This document shows positions 23,348-37,226 of a stretch of DNA of 64,000 nucleotides, in pieces. Positions within the stretch are counted from its first letter, which is position 1. Each line of letters starts with the position of its first letter. The position numbers and the translations under genes are program-made. Origin of the DNA: Pseudophaeomoniella oleicola (lineage: Eukaryota; Ascomycota; Eurotiomycetes; Phaeomoniellales; Phaeomoniellaceae); NCBI GenBank assembly GCA_003868215.1, contig QWDQ01000012.1:310001-374000 (forward strand). The letters run 5' to 3'. Under the pieces are notes generated by a model. The model was not told where the DNA came from. It did not search any database and was given only the letters and a program-made list of their open reading frames with translations.

Positions 23348-24806
23348 AGTGATGTGAGAGTATCGGTATCATACAACCTACTCTGCCATTGGCAATACAT
23401 GAAGGACAAAAATGGACGATACCTGCTCTTATATTAGATCCATGGCAGCTTTACGGTCACGAAGGACAATTCCAACTTCACTACCCTGCCCTAGATGAGT
23501 GTGACTAGGCGTGGAACACCATTCTTCATTCGATTAGAGTCTTGCATAGAAGCGCCGCCGATGGTTTGAGACACAGATACCGACAGAGGTGGCAAGGTGG
23601 CTCATCCTTACGGCACTGGCAGCACAACTGTGCTCACATAGCCTTACAGGCAGCAGAGCGAGAAATCAGTAATGGCAATTACTCCAGTGAACTGACAGGC
23701 TTTCATCCCGATAGAAGTACCATATACACACCTACTTCCAACTCCGGAGACATAGCCCCATAATGTGGATAGCCCAAGCCATACAGCGGCGCTTCGAGCA
23801 ACAACGTCAAGAATTAGGGTGAGCCATAGAGTCGCTGCCTAGCATCCACCTAAGAGGTCAGACTACAAGGGCGTATCGCCGGACGACTTGCATAAGCTCC
23901 ATAATCAGAAGTAGGGTAGGGGGAGTTTGACATATTGTATTAAAAACACGATGTCAAGTTGTCAGAGGAGGGACGATTATCGCGCACTCAACTTTGCCAG
24001 CAAGTTTCAGCGCGACGGGGGGGTCATTTGAGAATTTTCCAAAGCTCCCCGATCAGCTCAACCGTTATTATCTTATCGTCATCATGCTGAACTTGGGGGA
24101 AGTAGGTAGGTAGTTCAAGGGTTCGCCGATGTTTTTGGCCCACGACAAAGAGAAACGTGCTTCAAGAAGAAACGCTGGATTCTCCTGTTGGGGATTCCCA
24201 TAACTTATGCTATCTAGAGAGAGATGATTGCAGTAACGATGGATAACACACACACATACACACACACACCTTGACTGTTTATATGAACAAAAAAGATCCG
24301 TGCGTGAGATGATACTTGTTTCCCTGAGTTCAAATAACGTCGTCCTATCTTCCATGATCACACCATAGAGAGCCGTGCGTGGAATTATGCGCTACGCAAC
24401 GCTGGGGGCGCGAGGTGCGACGTTGTCACGATGGGAATGTCAAAATGAATTGAATAATGCGTGGCGTGGCGTGTGCCTCGAACTACATACAGTCTATGCA
24501 TTTAAGTGACTCGGGTCGAAGATCATATACAAGAGAAAGTGGCAGGCAGCAACATACGGCGCGCGCCTCTTCCATTGTCAGAAACGCCCCCTCTCCACGT
24601 CCATTGACCGAACGTGGAGCCATATATTCCACAACATGCCTGGATATTTGGATCATTCTTCTTGAACACAACCCCAGAACACCCGCAATGCATTACCTCT
24701 AACCGAACATTACACAGGTAAATCTGAGTCGCCATATAGCACAACTTCAGGGTGCAAAATAATGAGATTGATCTGCGTGGAGTGGATCTGAGAGCACAAC
24801 CTCGGA
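23348..24806. other. Intergenic boundary between cluster side and housekeeping side
   Basis: 1.46 kb with no gene recognised. Holds a CA dinucleotide run at 24246-24269 and a G-run near 24017-24024. It separates the metabolite genes from the exportin gene. Confidence 0.6.
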
Positions 24807-27800
24807 TCATCCAAAAATCTCAGCTATGCCTTCCAGGTCTGGTCCGTCGTCGACGTTGACCGGTTTGGATTGGTCGATCCCTTCCATATCACCGGAGCTG
24901 CTGGTACCAGTGTAGCGCTTTTGAACCATTGACTGATCTTTCCCCCGGGTGCGATTAATCTTTCCCATCTCGTTGATGCTCAGGCCTCGTAGCGTCTCGA
25001 GAAGATCGAGGATATAGGCTCTCTGTTGTCGAGAGCTAGCTGTCTTGGCAAGCCGGTCAGCAACTCGCTCTACACGGTCCTGGGTTATGCCTGGCAAGCT
25101 CTGAATAACCGCTTGAGGGGTTGGACTCAGTGGCTGTCCGCCATTTTCGTGGGGAATGCCGTAGCATATCCATATGGTGGCAATAAGCTGTGCCAAATCC
25201 TTCTGTAATTCGACAAAGTATGGATCATGCAATGAGGTGATTGCTTCTCGTAGGACTGAGGATGAGATGAATTCTCGTATAATCTCTGCTACTTCGGGTG
25301 ACACTCCGGTCAGGGATGCTGGCTGACTGAAAGTAGGTACGATCGAGCGGATCACACGAGTGATAATCGAAGCACACCGGGCGTCTTGGACTCTCAGCGC
25401 ATGGGTACAAAAGAGTAGGATTGGCTCAAGGATGGTCGGATTGCAAAGGACAAACGTGCGTAAGAGTGTAGGTGTTTTCGCTGCTTCCGAGGCCGCTCGT
25501 TCAGGATGGCTGAGGGATGACCTTCGTCGCTGATGACCAGTCGAATGATGCGAAGACGTGTAGCCTTTGCTATCATCACGATTCGGGTCCAGTATACTTG
25601 TCACCAACATGATTGCGTTGTAGGTGAACTGGCGAAGCACGCTCTCTTCTTTCATTTCCTCGGTCAAGTCATCTGCAGCTGCGTTGTTTGACCGCTTTTC
25701 CAAGATTCGACTCCATTCAGTACTGATATTCTGGTCTAACTGGGTGAAGAGTGTGGATATGAGCGGTGGGAGGAAAGCATCTCTATACTGAATAGGGCAA
25801 TCGTCGATAAGATATCGAGACATGTTCAAGAGGACGCTGAATTGGTGCGACGATAAACAGCCTGCTGTGCCGAAAAGTGCTTCAGCTAACGGCTGGGCTA
25901 GCTGCTCGTAGCCATAGAAATTTTCACCGAGTCGACTCAGACAAAAGAGGATGCTGTAACACGTCTCTCGGATGGATCTGAGCTTCCCACGCACAGAGGA
26001 CGCAAACCCTTCCAAGGTTGCTTTGGTGCTGGTGATCTTGGCATAAAATTGATCCTTGGTACCCACGGATATGCCTGCTTGCCAGAAGCGATCTGTCAAA
26101 ATACGACGAAATATCTGCTGTAGCTCCGCCGGATATCCGGACCATGTCGACATCGATGAGAACGTGTGTGCATGTTTGATCAGAGCGAGCACATTGGGCA
26201 AAATGGCCGGTATCCTGTCGCGCCACATTTCACAAGCAATCTGATATGGTTCCGAATTAATTTTGAGGTTCTCGGTGGAAACGGCGAGGATCGTCTTCGA
26301 AGCTCTGAGCGGAATGGCCTGTTGGAAGTGGGTTGTCATGTCGGCTTGAAGTTGTAGACCGTCTGCGTCTAGGAGCGTGGATGACCAGTCATCGATGTGG
26401 CTGGCATTTCGGCGCTGCATGTATTCACCGACTCTATCAATGTCGAGGAGCTTACAGAAACTTTCAAAACTCGAAAGGGCATTTGTCAGTTCCGAACTCT
26501 GCCAAGATGTCGTTATAGGATCGACGAAGGACATCAGCTTTTCCCATCGCGTCTCAACGGCAACATTGCTCGCTCGCTGCATGATAATTAGTAGAAGACC
26601 TGTCAATTCGGTCTGCGGCTTCTCCTCCAAATTGGTAGTTCGGAGAATGTCGTTGACTTTCGCTTCGAGTTGGTCATAAAACGTAGCAAAGTAATTGACG
26701 TTTCGCATACCAAGCTTTCGGAGTTCATTAGATGAAAAAACGTGTAGCTCTTTGACAGCATCTGAGTACGCTGGATACTCAGGACGGTCAGATGGCTGTG
26801 ACACAAGGATATGCTCGAGTACCCGTAAAGCAAAGCCCTGGTTTTGTTCAATCCCCCGAGTTGCCAATTCAATAGCGAGTTTGATGACCCTCTGTTTCAT
26901 CAGTGGGTTCCCAAAAGTCCTACTGAGCAATGCTGATGCCCACTCATCGAGCGTACTCTCGATTGTAACTCGCTTCTGTTCATCTTCCTGGGGGTCTTTT
27001 CCATGAACAGATACCCACTTGCTAAAACCTCGTACAGCAGCTTCGACAACAGTGAAATGAGCATCGACGTGTAAGATCGTCAATGTGTCACGCTGAAAGG
27101 TTCGGGGGTCAAAGGCTTCGTCTTGGGTCGCAAAGCGTCCAACCTCTGTGTCTGCTTGAGATACAATGTACTGGAGCGCTTCCAATGGCCGTCTTTGCGA
27201 GATGATTTCTACTATATTGTGACAGAAACGTCGATAATTACCCAGAAAGGCATGACGTTCTGGAACTGTGCTAATATCTTCGTTTAAGAAAATGATAGCA
27301 GGCTCCTCTGAATCCTCGGGAAGCGCCTCATATTTGATTATGCGCTGGCAAGCAGTCCCTAATAAATACTCCATGACTGACCAAACGGGTGCCGAATCTC
27401 CAATTGTCGGTGACGCCAACAGCTTCGTCCACGCGTGTAATATGGGTATGGACACAAACAAACTCGGGTGTCGAAGTATGTCGATAGTGAAACGAAAGAA
27501 GACCGAAATGTCTAGCTCACGGAGGAGGGCTTCTGGTTGTTCTTCGATGTGGCCGCACAGGAATGAAATCAGCTACGACGGTAAGAGAGTGCCCTAATAT
27601 GAATTGGCGATTTGTCTTACCTCAGAAAACTTTTTAGAGAAAGAGTACTTGGTCTCATCAATCTCCTGGGCATCGACCAGTGACCATTCGTACAGCCTCG
27701 TCAGCATGCCGACGTTGGCGGGCTCATAGAGAGGCCATACAAGGGCTTTGAACTCTCTTTCCGCTAGATGAGAACGGGTGTACAGAGCATGTAGAGATTC

Positions 27801-28732
27801 CACGGCAGCCTACATCCTATAAGCTTCGATCGATAATTTGGACAAGGGGGACCTACCAACAGCAATTCAGTGTCGGTCTGATTAGCCAGAAGTCTGCATA
27901 TGCTTTCGAAGCAGCTGGTCGACACAACGGCTGGGAGCATGATCCACGAGAAAACTGAACGTAAGGTGGCTAACGCGCATATAACATTGGTTCGAAGGCG
28001 AGGACCCTGAACGGGGCCATTCGCACTGGGCAACAATAGTTGGCTAATGCGCCACAGCCATCCGTCAGCGTTCGCCTTCAACCCAGCCGTTTGCACGGTT
28101 TTAAGTTCATCGTTCGCGGAGCGCCGTGACGGAGTGAAGATCTCTACCAAGGCACCGCTGAGTTCCGTCCCGCGGAGTGCAGCAGTGGCATCTTCACGAT
28201 AGAAGACATCTTCTGACAGCGCTTCAAGGATCGTCAAGACGACCTCAAGGTATACTTCACCCCTCTCCCAGAGGTCTAATAACGTTGCATCCATGTCAAG
28301 CCAATCGGCACCCCAACTCTGCTTAGCCAGTTCCACCCACATATAGGCAACTTTGTTTCTGAGGTAATGGGCATCTTGCTCTGTCAGGCCATAAGTGAGG
28401 TCGACAATCCATTGTCGCACTGCGGTCCGTTGATTGGTCTCGAAATCTTGCCACCTATATCGAATGGAGTGTTCGAGGAGTGAACATCCAAAATGGCGCA
28501 CAACAGCGGGCTGTTGACTGTTCGATGCCAATAAAAAGCCATTGTAAGCAGCTGCTTCGTCCTGCTTTTGCGCCTCCAGGAACTCTGTGGCCTTTTGTCT
28601 AGTCTCGTTCGCAGAGCGAGGATCATGAATCACCTCAAGCGCCCCTAAAATATTGGCGATAGCATCATTATTCAGTACCGGTGACTGAGAGTATACAATC
28701 GCAGATGGCTGACCGTGGCCATTTGCGCTCAT
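24807..28732 (-). CDS. msn5: Exportin-5 / Msn5 family karyopherin
   Basis: Exons 28732-27857, 27809-27621 and 27572-24807 (introns 47 and 48 bp) encode 1276 residues, similar to yeast Msn5. The N-terminal part (IANILGALEVIHDP, KATEFLEAQKQ, HFGCSLLEHSIRYRW, LRNKVAYMWVELAKQSW) is the Ran-binding importin-beta/exportin-1-like region; HEAT-type helices continue to the C-terminus. The SLHDPYFVELQKDLAQLIATIW block and the C-terminal acidic tail GPDLEGIAEIFG match fungal Msn5 proteins. It exports phosphorylated cargo, and in other organisms double-stranded RNA hairpins, from the nucleus using RanGTP. No missing segment seen. The start ATG is the first in frame with the conserved N-terminus. Confidence 0.9.
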
Positions 28733-30233
28733 CGTGTGATGAAATAGGCCGCAGCCGTTGGGGAGCAGAATAGGTCAAGGGAACCGTGGTCGAGGATACT
28801 GTGCATAACTGGGAACTGATAGAGACGGAGCTCGCAGTGAGCAGAAATCTTTCGATACTCCGACGGTGAATGCTTTGCGACCCTGATCGCTTTTGGAAAA
28901 GCCGGTGTGAGCTGGAAGTCAAGCTGCTGTGCTTGAGGAAATCATAAAGGCCGCTCGTGTTTGAGCTTCAGTAAAGGGTTCCGAGACACCTGAGCTTTTG
29001 TGGCAGCTTTCAAGCTGTGCTGGACGAAGCGAGTCGGCTAGATCTAATCGGATAGGCAATGAAGTCTCAGAATAGCAACCAAAGTTGTTTGGAGATGCAG
29101 CTCGCATGCTGCTGCCCTACATAATTACTACGGTACTCAGCCTCACGCCTTTTTGGGTTATAGATTCTCCACTAATGATGCTTGCTAGGTAAGCAGGGCA
29201 AGTAAGCTTACCTAGACTGGCGTCACTTACTCTGCTCTCCTACGGTACAGTGACCTGAACTTGCCGATCTAGGTACCCGTAGGTACTTATCTAAGGTACG
29301 ATAGTAACAGATGTACCACCTTATCGATCAGCCCCCTCTGCTTGGTAGACGGGTACTAAATTACGTATAGCAGATGTACCTACATAGTAGATATGATGCT
29401 CTACATATTATTTAGCGCACTGGATATTACTTCCTTGGAAAATGCGTCCACTATGACTCTGCCGCCAGATGCGTACCGATGTACGATCGTAGTTGCCGGT
29501 GTCAAGACCCTGACGCTTACAGTAATGAACCCCTGCAAGGTGTCCCACGACTCACGATTGGCATTTCCCCATGATCCAGATAATTACCATCAGGTGTACT
29601 ATGTAGAAACAAATACTTCACGGTATCTTTCTTCTCTTTCAAAGCAGGATCTATCAAATTACCATCTCCAGCTCATGTATATAGGCGGTGAATATGATGT
29701 CCATGACCTCAAAGATATACTTTGTAATTAGCATAGAGCCCATGACGGGAAAGCGAACAAAAATAAAATAAAGGCACATGTGTTGTAGTCCTAAAGCGTC
29801 CTGCTTCCCCTCGTACAGCTGATACCAGGCTACGTAATCGAAGTATCCTAAGCCTAACCTCAGTCGAGGCAAATTTTGCAAATTATCAGACTCATTTATT
29901 ACCTAAGATTGTAATTACTCCGTACCTCCTACCTTAGCTACCTACTAAGGTACCTATGTAAACGATGATACCGTAACTATACCATCGACTTTCAAGAATA
30001 GCAACATATCAACTTATGGTCCCATCTTTCGCATACCCTTCGTCTTGTGGCGCACATCACATCTTCTCAACAATCCAAACTGTGTCGCTTGGGCTCTCAT
30101 ACAGGACGGACTGCGCATCTTGAACGTTGTCCAGCTAGTATTGTTTAAGAGATCTCCCCTCAATCGCTTGTCGTATGATGCCCACCGGAGTCGCAGCTTT
30201 CCTGTCGCCGAGTTCGTGGGGCCGCTTCGAGAG
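28733..30233. other. Divergent promoter of exportin and histidine kinase, rich in TAGGTA/TACTCCGTA motifs
   Basis: 1.5 kb. From about 29120 to 29960 it is dense in short related motifs (CTAGGTACC, CTTACCTAG, ATTACTCCGTA, CTAAGGTACC). A 112-codon frame at 29393-29731 has no family match and is not called. Upstream of the kinase a 63-codon open frame without ATG is probably 5' untranslated. Confidence 0.55.
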
Positions 30234-33200
30234 ATGGTGATGGACTCGAACAGTGCGCGCGAGCGCGATCTTTACAAGTACGGAAATTGTTTGGGTCTGG
30301 TCACGGCTTATACTTTGCTAACCGTGCTCAGATACTATCAACCATGGCTAGACGTCCAAGCCCTTCAAAACGTGCCGGTAGACCAGATGGCACCGGGGGA
30401 ACCGGCCCTCACGTCTCATAAGGCACAATCTTCGCATGACAAGGCCCTGACCGCATTCGCCCAATTGGCCGCACTCAGGTTGAATGTGAAACGAGCAATG
30501 GTGTCTTTGATTGACTCGACGCAACAGATTATCCTTGCTGAAGCCACACAGAGTCTCTCGCTCGTGGACGACCGCCGACATGCTCCTGATGATCACATAT
30601 GGCTCGGGAACGTCTCTATTCCCGCCGGTGATGCGGTCTGCCAGAATGTATTTGGATCGACGTACACCATACAAGGACAAGATGGGAAGGACGTTGAAGC
30701 GGAAGCCTTGGTGGTCCCTGAAATGTTGGAAGATGATCGCTTTCGGAACAGGCCATATGTGACAGCCGAGAAAGGCGTACGCTTCTATGCAGGTGTCCCT
30801 ATCATCACGCGGGCAGGGAACAAAATTGGCGTGTACGCTGTGTCCAATGATCACCCACGCCCGCCGTTGACCTTGGATGAGCTCAACTTCATGCAAGACG
30901 TTGCACTTACCATTTTCGAGCACTTGGAAATGGTAAAGAGCCGCAATGACCGCGACCGAGGAGAGCGCATGGTAAAAGGTCTAGCTTCTTTTATTGATGA
31001 TCTATCCTCAATGAAGCACCAGCCTGAGTATCCCACCGACGATCCTGATTCAATAGACGGTTCTGTTGTCGGCCTTGAAAGGTCTGAGCAACACAGTTCT
31101 CCACCCTCCTCTCAACCTCACATGGCAGACTACAAATCAACATCTACCGACGCATTTGAGAGCTCTAGCACCTTCCAGAAGGAGGGCCGATCGGCTTCAA
31201 TCGATGCGGATGGTGTCAAACACACAGAAGCTAGCTCGCCCGTCTCAGACATTAATCAAGTCTTCGCTAGGGCGTGTCAAACCATCCGGAGATCCACACG
31301 AGCTGATGGGTGTGTGTTCTTCGATGCTAGCTCCGGATCTTTCGGTGACGACGTTGTACAAGCTAACAACGGTAAAGCGGGGGTCGCCGACCTAACGCAA
31401 ACCTCAAGCAGCGACTCAGACCGCCTCTTGATGCACCGCCGCCCTCGCCGTAGACTCGATAGTGCGTCTTCGAGCTCAGATCACGGTCGCAATGGTACAC
31501 ATCCTATCCCGGATGTCTCTGAAAATGGAGGCGCTGCTGCACATATATTGGGTCTGTCTCTGAAGGTTTCCCAGTCTCATGAATTGCAAGGGTCTGGGTT
31601 CCCGGAGTCAGAATTGAAGACTTGCCTTCAGCGTTACCCATACGGTAAAATTTTTAATTTCGATATAGGCGGATCTATATCTTCGGGCGATGAGAGTCTA
31701 TCGGATGAGAGGATCGTGGGTGGCGACCGTACCGAGGGTTCGAGTCGTCGGCCACATGTCAAGCGCAAGAAGAAAAGGAGGTCCAAATTCCTTCCCAAAA
31801 ATATGTTTCGCCTGCTGCCAGGGGTCCGTTCAGTCGTCTTCCTCCCTCTTTTTGACTATTCTCAAAATCGTTGGTTCGCAGGGGGGTTCCTTTGGACGAA
31901 TCAAGCTGGTCGGCTATGCAATCCCGAGGACGAAATGCCGTATCTTAAAGCCTTCGGCTCTTGCATTATGAGTGAGGTAGCAAGCATGGAGGCTCTCAAT
32001 ACTAATCGGGCGAAGACCACCTTCATCGCTAGCATTTCACATGAGTTACGGTCACCTTTACATGGCATCCTTGGAAGTCTTGAGTTTCTCGAAGACACCA
32101 TGACTACAGCCTATCAAATGGGCCTTGTCAGCTCTATTGAGACGTGCGGAAAGACACTGCTGGATACAATAGATCATCTCCTGGATTATGCGAAAATCAA
32201 TAATCTCAATAAGGTCGTTTCCCGGCGGTCTTCACACACATCATTGAAGTCGACTAAAAGAGGAAGTGCAGATATATCAGGTGCAGTGTCATCTTTAGTA
32301 TCGGACCTTGATCTTGCGTCTCTAGTTGAAGATGTTCTTGAAGCTGTTTTCGCGGGGCAGACGTTTAGGAAGGAAAGGCCCAGGGGAGCAAGAGGTGGTG
32401 ATGGTAGTGTTCGTGGAGCGATCGGCCAGATGCATTCTCTGGCCTTAGACGACAACGTCTCTACCGAGGAGGCTATCCGTAGAGGCACAGACAAATTCTC
32501 CGGAAAGGTAATTATAGTCCTCAACATTGCCAAGGCAGCTTCCTGGTGGGTCAGGAGCCAGCCAGGTGGACTCAGAAGAGTCATCATGAACGTTTTCGGA
32601 AATGCCCTTAAGTATTGCGAGTCCGGCGCAATCGAGGCGAATCTGACCGCTAAGCAAGTGGGAAAGTCGGCAATGAGCGTCGACTTCCTTCTAAAGGACA
32701 CCGGGCGGGGAATGTCAAAGGAGTTCATAGCCAATCATCTTTTCAGGCCATTCGCCCAGGAAGATTCGTTCGCCTATGGAACAGGTCTTGGACTGTCTAT
32801 CGTCAAGCAGATTGTGGACAACCTCGATGGTAAAGTTGATGTCAAGAGCCAACAGAACGTCGGCACGGAGGTGAAGATCTCTCTGAGCTTACCCCTCGTA
32901 GGCACCCATCCGACGGTGGCCGATGATGAGATCCTACAAGCCGCATACCAAATGACCGAGGGCAAGACGATATGTCTACTGAATCCGTTTGGCCCTATCA
33001 TGAAAGACAAAGAGAGCCAGGTTCAAATCTCGAAGCTTACGGATTCAGTTGCAACGACTTGCCGAGACTGGTTTGGTATGAACTTCGTTGAAGGTAAATC
33101 CATGGATGAAGATGCCGACATCTTCTTCTACGCTGAACCACCGCCCATCGAATATCTTCTGGCGCATCATAGCCAAAGGAGGGAAGCGGGCAAGACCGGC

Positions 33201-34221
33201 AAGGAAGTGGCCTTGCTTATAACTTGCACTAATGCGTTTGAAGCGGCTTCCTTAAGATCCAGTGGGCTTCAACATCTGATCAGTCTTGGAAGGATCATCG
33301 AGGTCATTTCGCAGCCGTAGGTCACCGCAATCTGATTTTCCGCGATCCATCGAACATTGCCTCTCGATCCCATCGCAAAATCACTGGGTAAGCATTGAGT
33401 GCCAAGTACCATGCTAATTGTTATTTCCTAGTTGCGGACCCCGAAAATTAGGCAAAGTTCTTCTCCAGTCCCTCCGGCGCGTCGAAGGTCTTGACCATCC
33501 ACTTTCGACTAACAGACCACGATCATCGGGGGGAGATGAGCAAAGTTTTTCAACGCCAGACGTGCAACAACGTGCCACCGAGACCGAGTGGGCGTCTTCT
33601 ACGACACTTTATGACCCCAATATCAAACAGTACAGGCCATCCATAGAAACTTTCAAATGGAAGTCTGATCCTCCCTCAGGCGGGCCAGGTCCTGCACCAG
33701 GCGAAGAGGCAGCTGCTCTGGAATGGGGTAAAGTCAAAGCGGGAGATATTCCATCAAACGACGTCTCGCTTTCAAGCGCTGTAACACCAACGTCAGGGAC
33801 CAGCGATGGCACCTCACCATCGGACTCGATAGCAAACAAACCACGGGTGCAACCACACGTCCTCCTTGTCGACGACAACCCCATCAACTTGAAACTTCTT
33901 GTCACCTTTATGAAAAAGATCAATTATCCCTTTGAAGAGGCAGTCAACGGGTTGGATGCGTTCGACAGGGTCAAATCATCCAGCCGACCTTTTGACTATG
34001 TGTTGATGGATATCAGCATGCCGGTCATGGATGGTCTTACCTCGACCCGAAAGATACGGGAGTACGAGCGCGAGACAAAGACTAAACCGGCAACGATCAT
34101 TGCCTTGACTGGTCTAGCATCGAGCAGTGTCCAAGAGGAGGCCTTCGGGGCCGGGATATCTCACTTCCTGGCTAAACCCGTTCGCTTCAAAGCTCTGCAG
34201 CAACTGTTGGAGAGCAAATGA
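30234..34221 (+). CDS. Hybrid histidine kinase with GAF sensor (GAF-HisKA-HATPase-REC)
   Basis: Exons 30234-30277, 30332-33316 and 33432-34221 encode 1272 residues. Domains: the conserved RERDLYKYYQP start, a GAF domain at about 75-290 (LTAFAQLAALRLN, RPYVTAEKGVRFYAGVPI), a long Ser-rich linker, HisKA with His585 in ASISHELRSPLHGILG, an ATPase domain with NVFGNALKY, DTGRGM, FRPFAQED and GTGLGLSI, and a receiver with LLVDDN, phospho-acceptor Asp1203 in VLMDISMPVMDG and AKPV. It is a cytosolic phosphorelay sensor; the signal is unknown. The first intron (54 bp, GTACGG, GCTAAC branch) has no in-frame stop, so an unspliced reading adds 18 residues that break the conserved KYYQP. The start could also be the ATG at 30240. 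Confidence 0.92.
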
Positions 34222-37200
34222 TGACATGGGCATGCGGCTTGGCCGGGAGGGTTTCTGGGTGCTTTGAATAATCTGTACTTCTTCCCTTTTAGCATGAGCA
34301 GGCGTCGGTAGAGTCAAAATATTGGTATGGGAGGTGGTTTCAGTGCATAGAACAGTGGCATTTTGATGTTTGGCATGGGGCAATGTTTTATATTTCTCCT
34401 TGCATCTTCGGCGGCTGTCCCCATGAAGGGTCTTAAGGCGGACGCTTTTCATTTATTCCATGCAGATTTTGATCTGTTATGACTGTTCGAGATCCAGGAC
34501 TCTTCGCAGCACACACACGGTATTCCTCCAGCATTATATATAAACAAGAGTTAGCATTGCGCTGGACTGGGAATCGGACTGGATATTTGATCCAGCCGCG
34601 GTTCTAGACCTTTGCGACTACAGATTTTTAAGTTACATATGTACACCAGGCACATCGCCTTCTTTACTTTTTTAGAGGCCAGTGATGTACCGCAAAGCAG
34701 CTGAATCGAACTCGGCTCAGACATGCATCAGCGTAGCCAGATCTCAGTGTAACACAAGAATGCGATGCAAGCCGTGAGTATATAGTATGTGTTCACATAG
34801 ATGCGGATCGATAGCGCAGGATGCAACAAACAAGCAATCACGATAAGCAAGTGGCTGAAGGATTTTGACTTCTCACCTCAGCTTCTTATCAAGACCTCGG
34901 ACCTTCCTCATTCACTCCTTTGGCCAAGGTTCAGTTGTTTAGCTCAGTATCGAGTACGTAGGTACCTTTGGTATGCACCTAGCAATTAGCCAGACTTTCT
35001 TCTGCCCTCTAGAGTTACACACGACTTCCCAGGTCAGGAATGCAAGCAACAGGTACGTGGAAGGTCAGCGTGATCAAGTCACTGGGAACAAGGTACAAAC
35101 CTCACACCACTACATTTGGTTAAGTAGGTGTGCAACCACGAGGACGGACGCGGATTGAGGTAAATGCGAAAGCTATTGATCCCATCCAGGTTCTGAGGGA
35201 TAGATGGACAGAACTGTTGCATCTCATCCTGATGTTCACACTTCACTGAGATGATCATGAGCCCTGACTTGCTTCAGCCAGGGGAGGACGAAAGTAAGAG
35301 GGAACCGACAGGACGATCCACCACCATATCCAGGATATAATTTCATCATCTTGATCTCGAGGTAGACAGACAGGCTGACGAACATGATATCGGGAGAATG
35401 CATGGCTGTGCTGATGATGAAGCGAATTGCAGCATGTCTCGATGCATCGAGGGCAATGGCCGAACGTGACATTATCTCATGCAAACAGTACTTAATTACA
35501 CCTACCACGGTACTCACGGACATTACGTCACAAGGAGGTTCCTTTTTTTATCCGCCGGGCCATAATCCAGGTTTTTTTTTCCAGGTATCGTGATGGTGTC
35601 GGATAGTTGACTCGGTTGGCACGGGAGATCAGGGATTCACTCCCTACTACGTAGTATCGTAGTACAGCAACCTGGAGAGGGAACGGGTTTCGGTAGAGGC
35701 AGAGACGGCGAAGACGGCGAAGACGGCGAAGACGGGTGGACGAATCAGTTGATATCGATCTTGGTTTGCCTAAATGCTTGATACGTTAGTTTACGGGCCA
35801 GTCCCTGAGTTGGGCTGATCTTCGGTCACAGCCGCCCTGGAGCCTTGAGGCTAGGTAGGTTTTAGTGGTAGGCTATCGACTCGGTTCATTCCATATATGC
35901 TCAGCTCAGCTCTGCCAGTAATAATTAGCAGTGATGTAGTTGCAAGTTTCATGTACTTCATATCCCCTATGATCATATCATCCGGCAGTTGTTATGGTAA
36001 ATAGATGACAGTACATGGTAATTAGTTGCCTGCTGGTTCTATTTATGTATACGTAACTTAACATGATGCCTAGGAAGCTGTATCCAGAATGTCTCAATAT
36101 CAAGGTATCCCTGTCTGATACATTCAATAGAGGAGGGTAGGGAGTCACTATATACCTGTTTTGACACTTGCTATGTACTTGCTATGTACTTACTACCCAG
36201 GTAGGTAGGTATCAAGCATCAGTATGGAGTACGTAGTAATAAGAGGCATAACAACAACATCATGTGGGGGTTTGGGGGCAATGACGTGGGACCATGGAAT
36301 GGATACTACTAAACGGTACTACATACACTACCGTAACGGTACCTCGAGTCACAGTGACTAGGAATTGTCGTCAAAGCATACTATGTAGTAACTAATTACC
36401 TCCGTACCTACTATGTAATTACCTAGGTAGTACTACGGTACATAGTAGTTAGACTGGAAGCATCCCACTTCCCATCTCAACCAAACATGTGTCTGTATCA
36501 TACCATCATAGCGTCCGGCATATCTATCGCTGATAACAAGGTACGACAACTAATGCATGCCACACCAGCAAATCATTCACGAGATCGTGACTAGAGCCAG
36601 GCACATGCTGTACTATTCAGTCATCTAGAAAAGCAAAGAAAAGCAACGATATGCAGATGATGAGACAGCGTGCGCGTCAATGTCCCCTGCCTTCCCTGCC
36701 TCCTTCCCTCTCCATAGTTCAGCTGCCTTGAACTGTTGCAGTATCTGCATATCTGACCTGATCAGTAGGCAGTGATCTTCTTCTTCTTCGTCTTCGTCTT
36801 CTTCCGATCCATCCATCCCATCCGTCTCTTCCAGTTCATCTTTCTATTTCCATACCATCCATTGTGTCCTTCTTGCCTTGCAATCCCCCCTGTTCATACC
36901 CTAGTCCGCCAATCATCTATCCATTACACCACGCGCATCAATCAATCATACTCTCCCTAGGTAGGTACATACCCTGCTCTATCCGTTCCACTTGAGATCC
37001 CCGTTTCTTGCCTTTATAACGAACCGTTCCACTCCCATCACGTCACTCAACGGCTCCTGTATTCTCTCCAGCTTTCTAGCAATAGCACAGCCCACATTGA
37101 CCCTGGTTCAACTTGATACTGTTACCGAAAAGTGACACAAACAAGTTTGACCATTGTCGAGCTGTTGCATAAAGCTACGAAATCTGCTCCATTCTTTTCT

Positions 37201-37226
37201 GTAAGCTGCTCAAGCATAAATAGACC
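34222..37226. other. 3 kb intergenic with tandem and palindromic short motifs
   Basis: No gene recognised. Holds a 9-bp tandem at 35703-35736, a dense patch of TAGGTA/GTAGTAC/TACGGTAC motifs at about 36170-36440, and a TCTTCTTCG run at 36777-36808 just upstream of the protease promoter. A hairpin-like stretch near 34560-34625 was tested as a tRNA and rejected. Confidence 0.55.
35703..35736. repeat. Tandem repeat, unit GACGGCGAA
   Basis: Four near-perfect copies of a 9-base unit in intergenic DNA. No open frame across it that I would call. Confidence 0.85.

Noticed and set aside
29393-29731. 112-codon plus-strand frame between exportin and kinase
   Set aside because: No family match and embedded in motif-rich AT-biased DNA; may be chance.
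30045-30233. N-terminal extension of the histidine kinase by 63 codons
   Set aside because: No ATG in frame; relatives begin close to RERDLYKYYQP.
34560-34625. Possible tRNA gene around a GGTTCTAGACC-like block
   Set aside because: No A-box at the right distance and no acceptor-stem pairing could be drawn.
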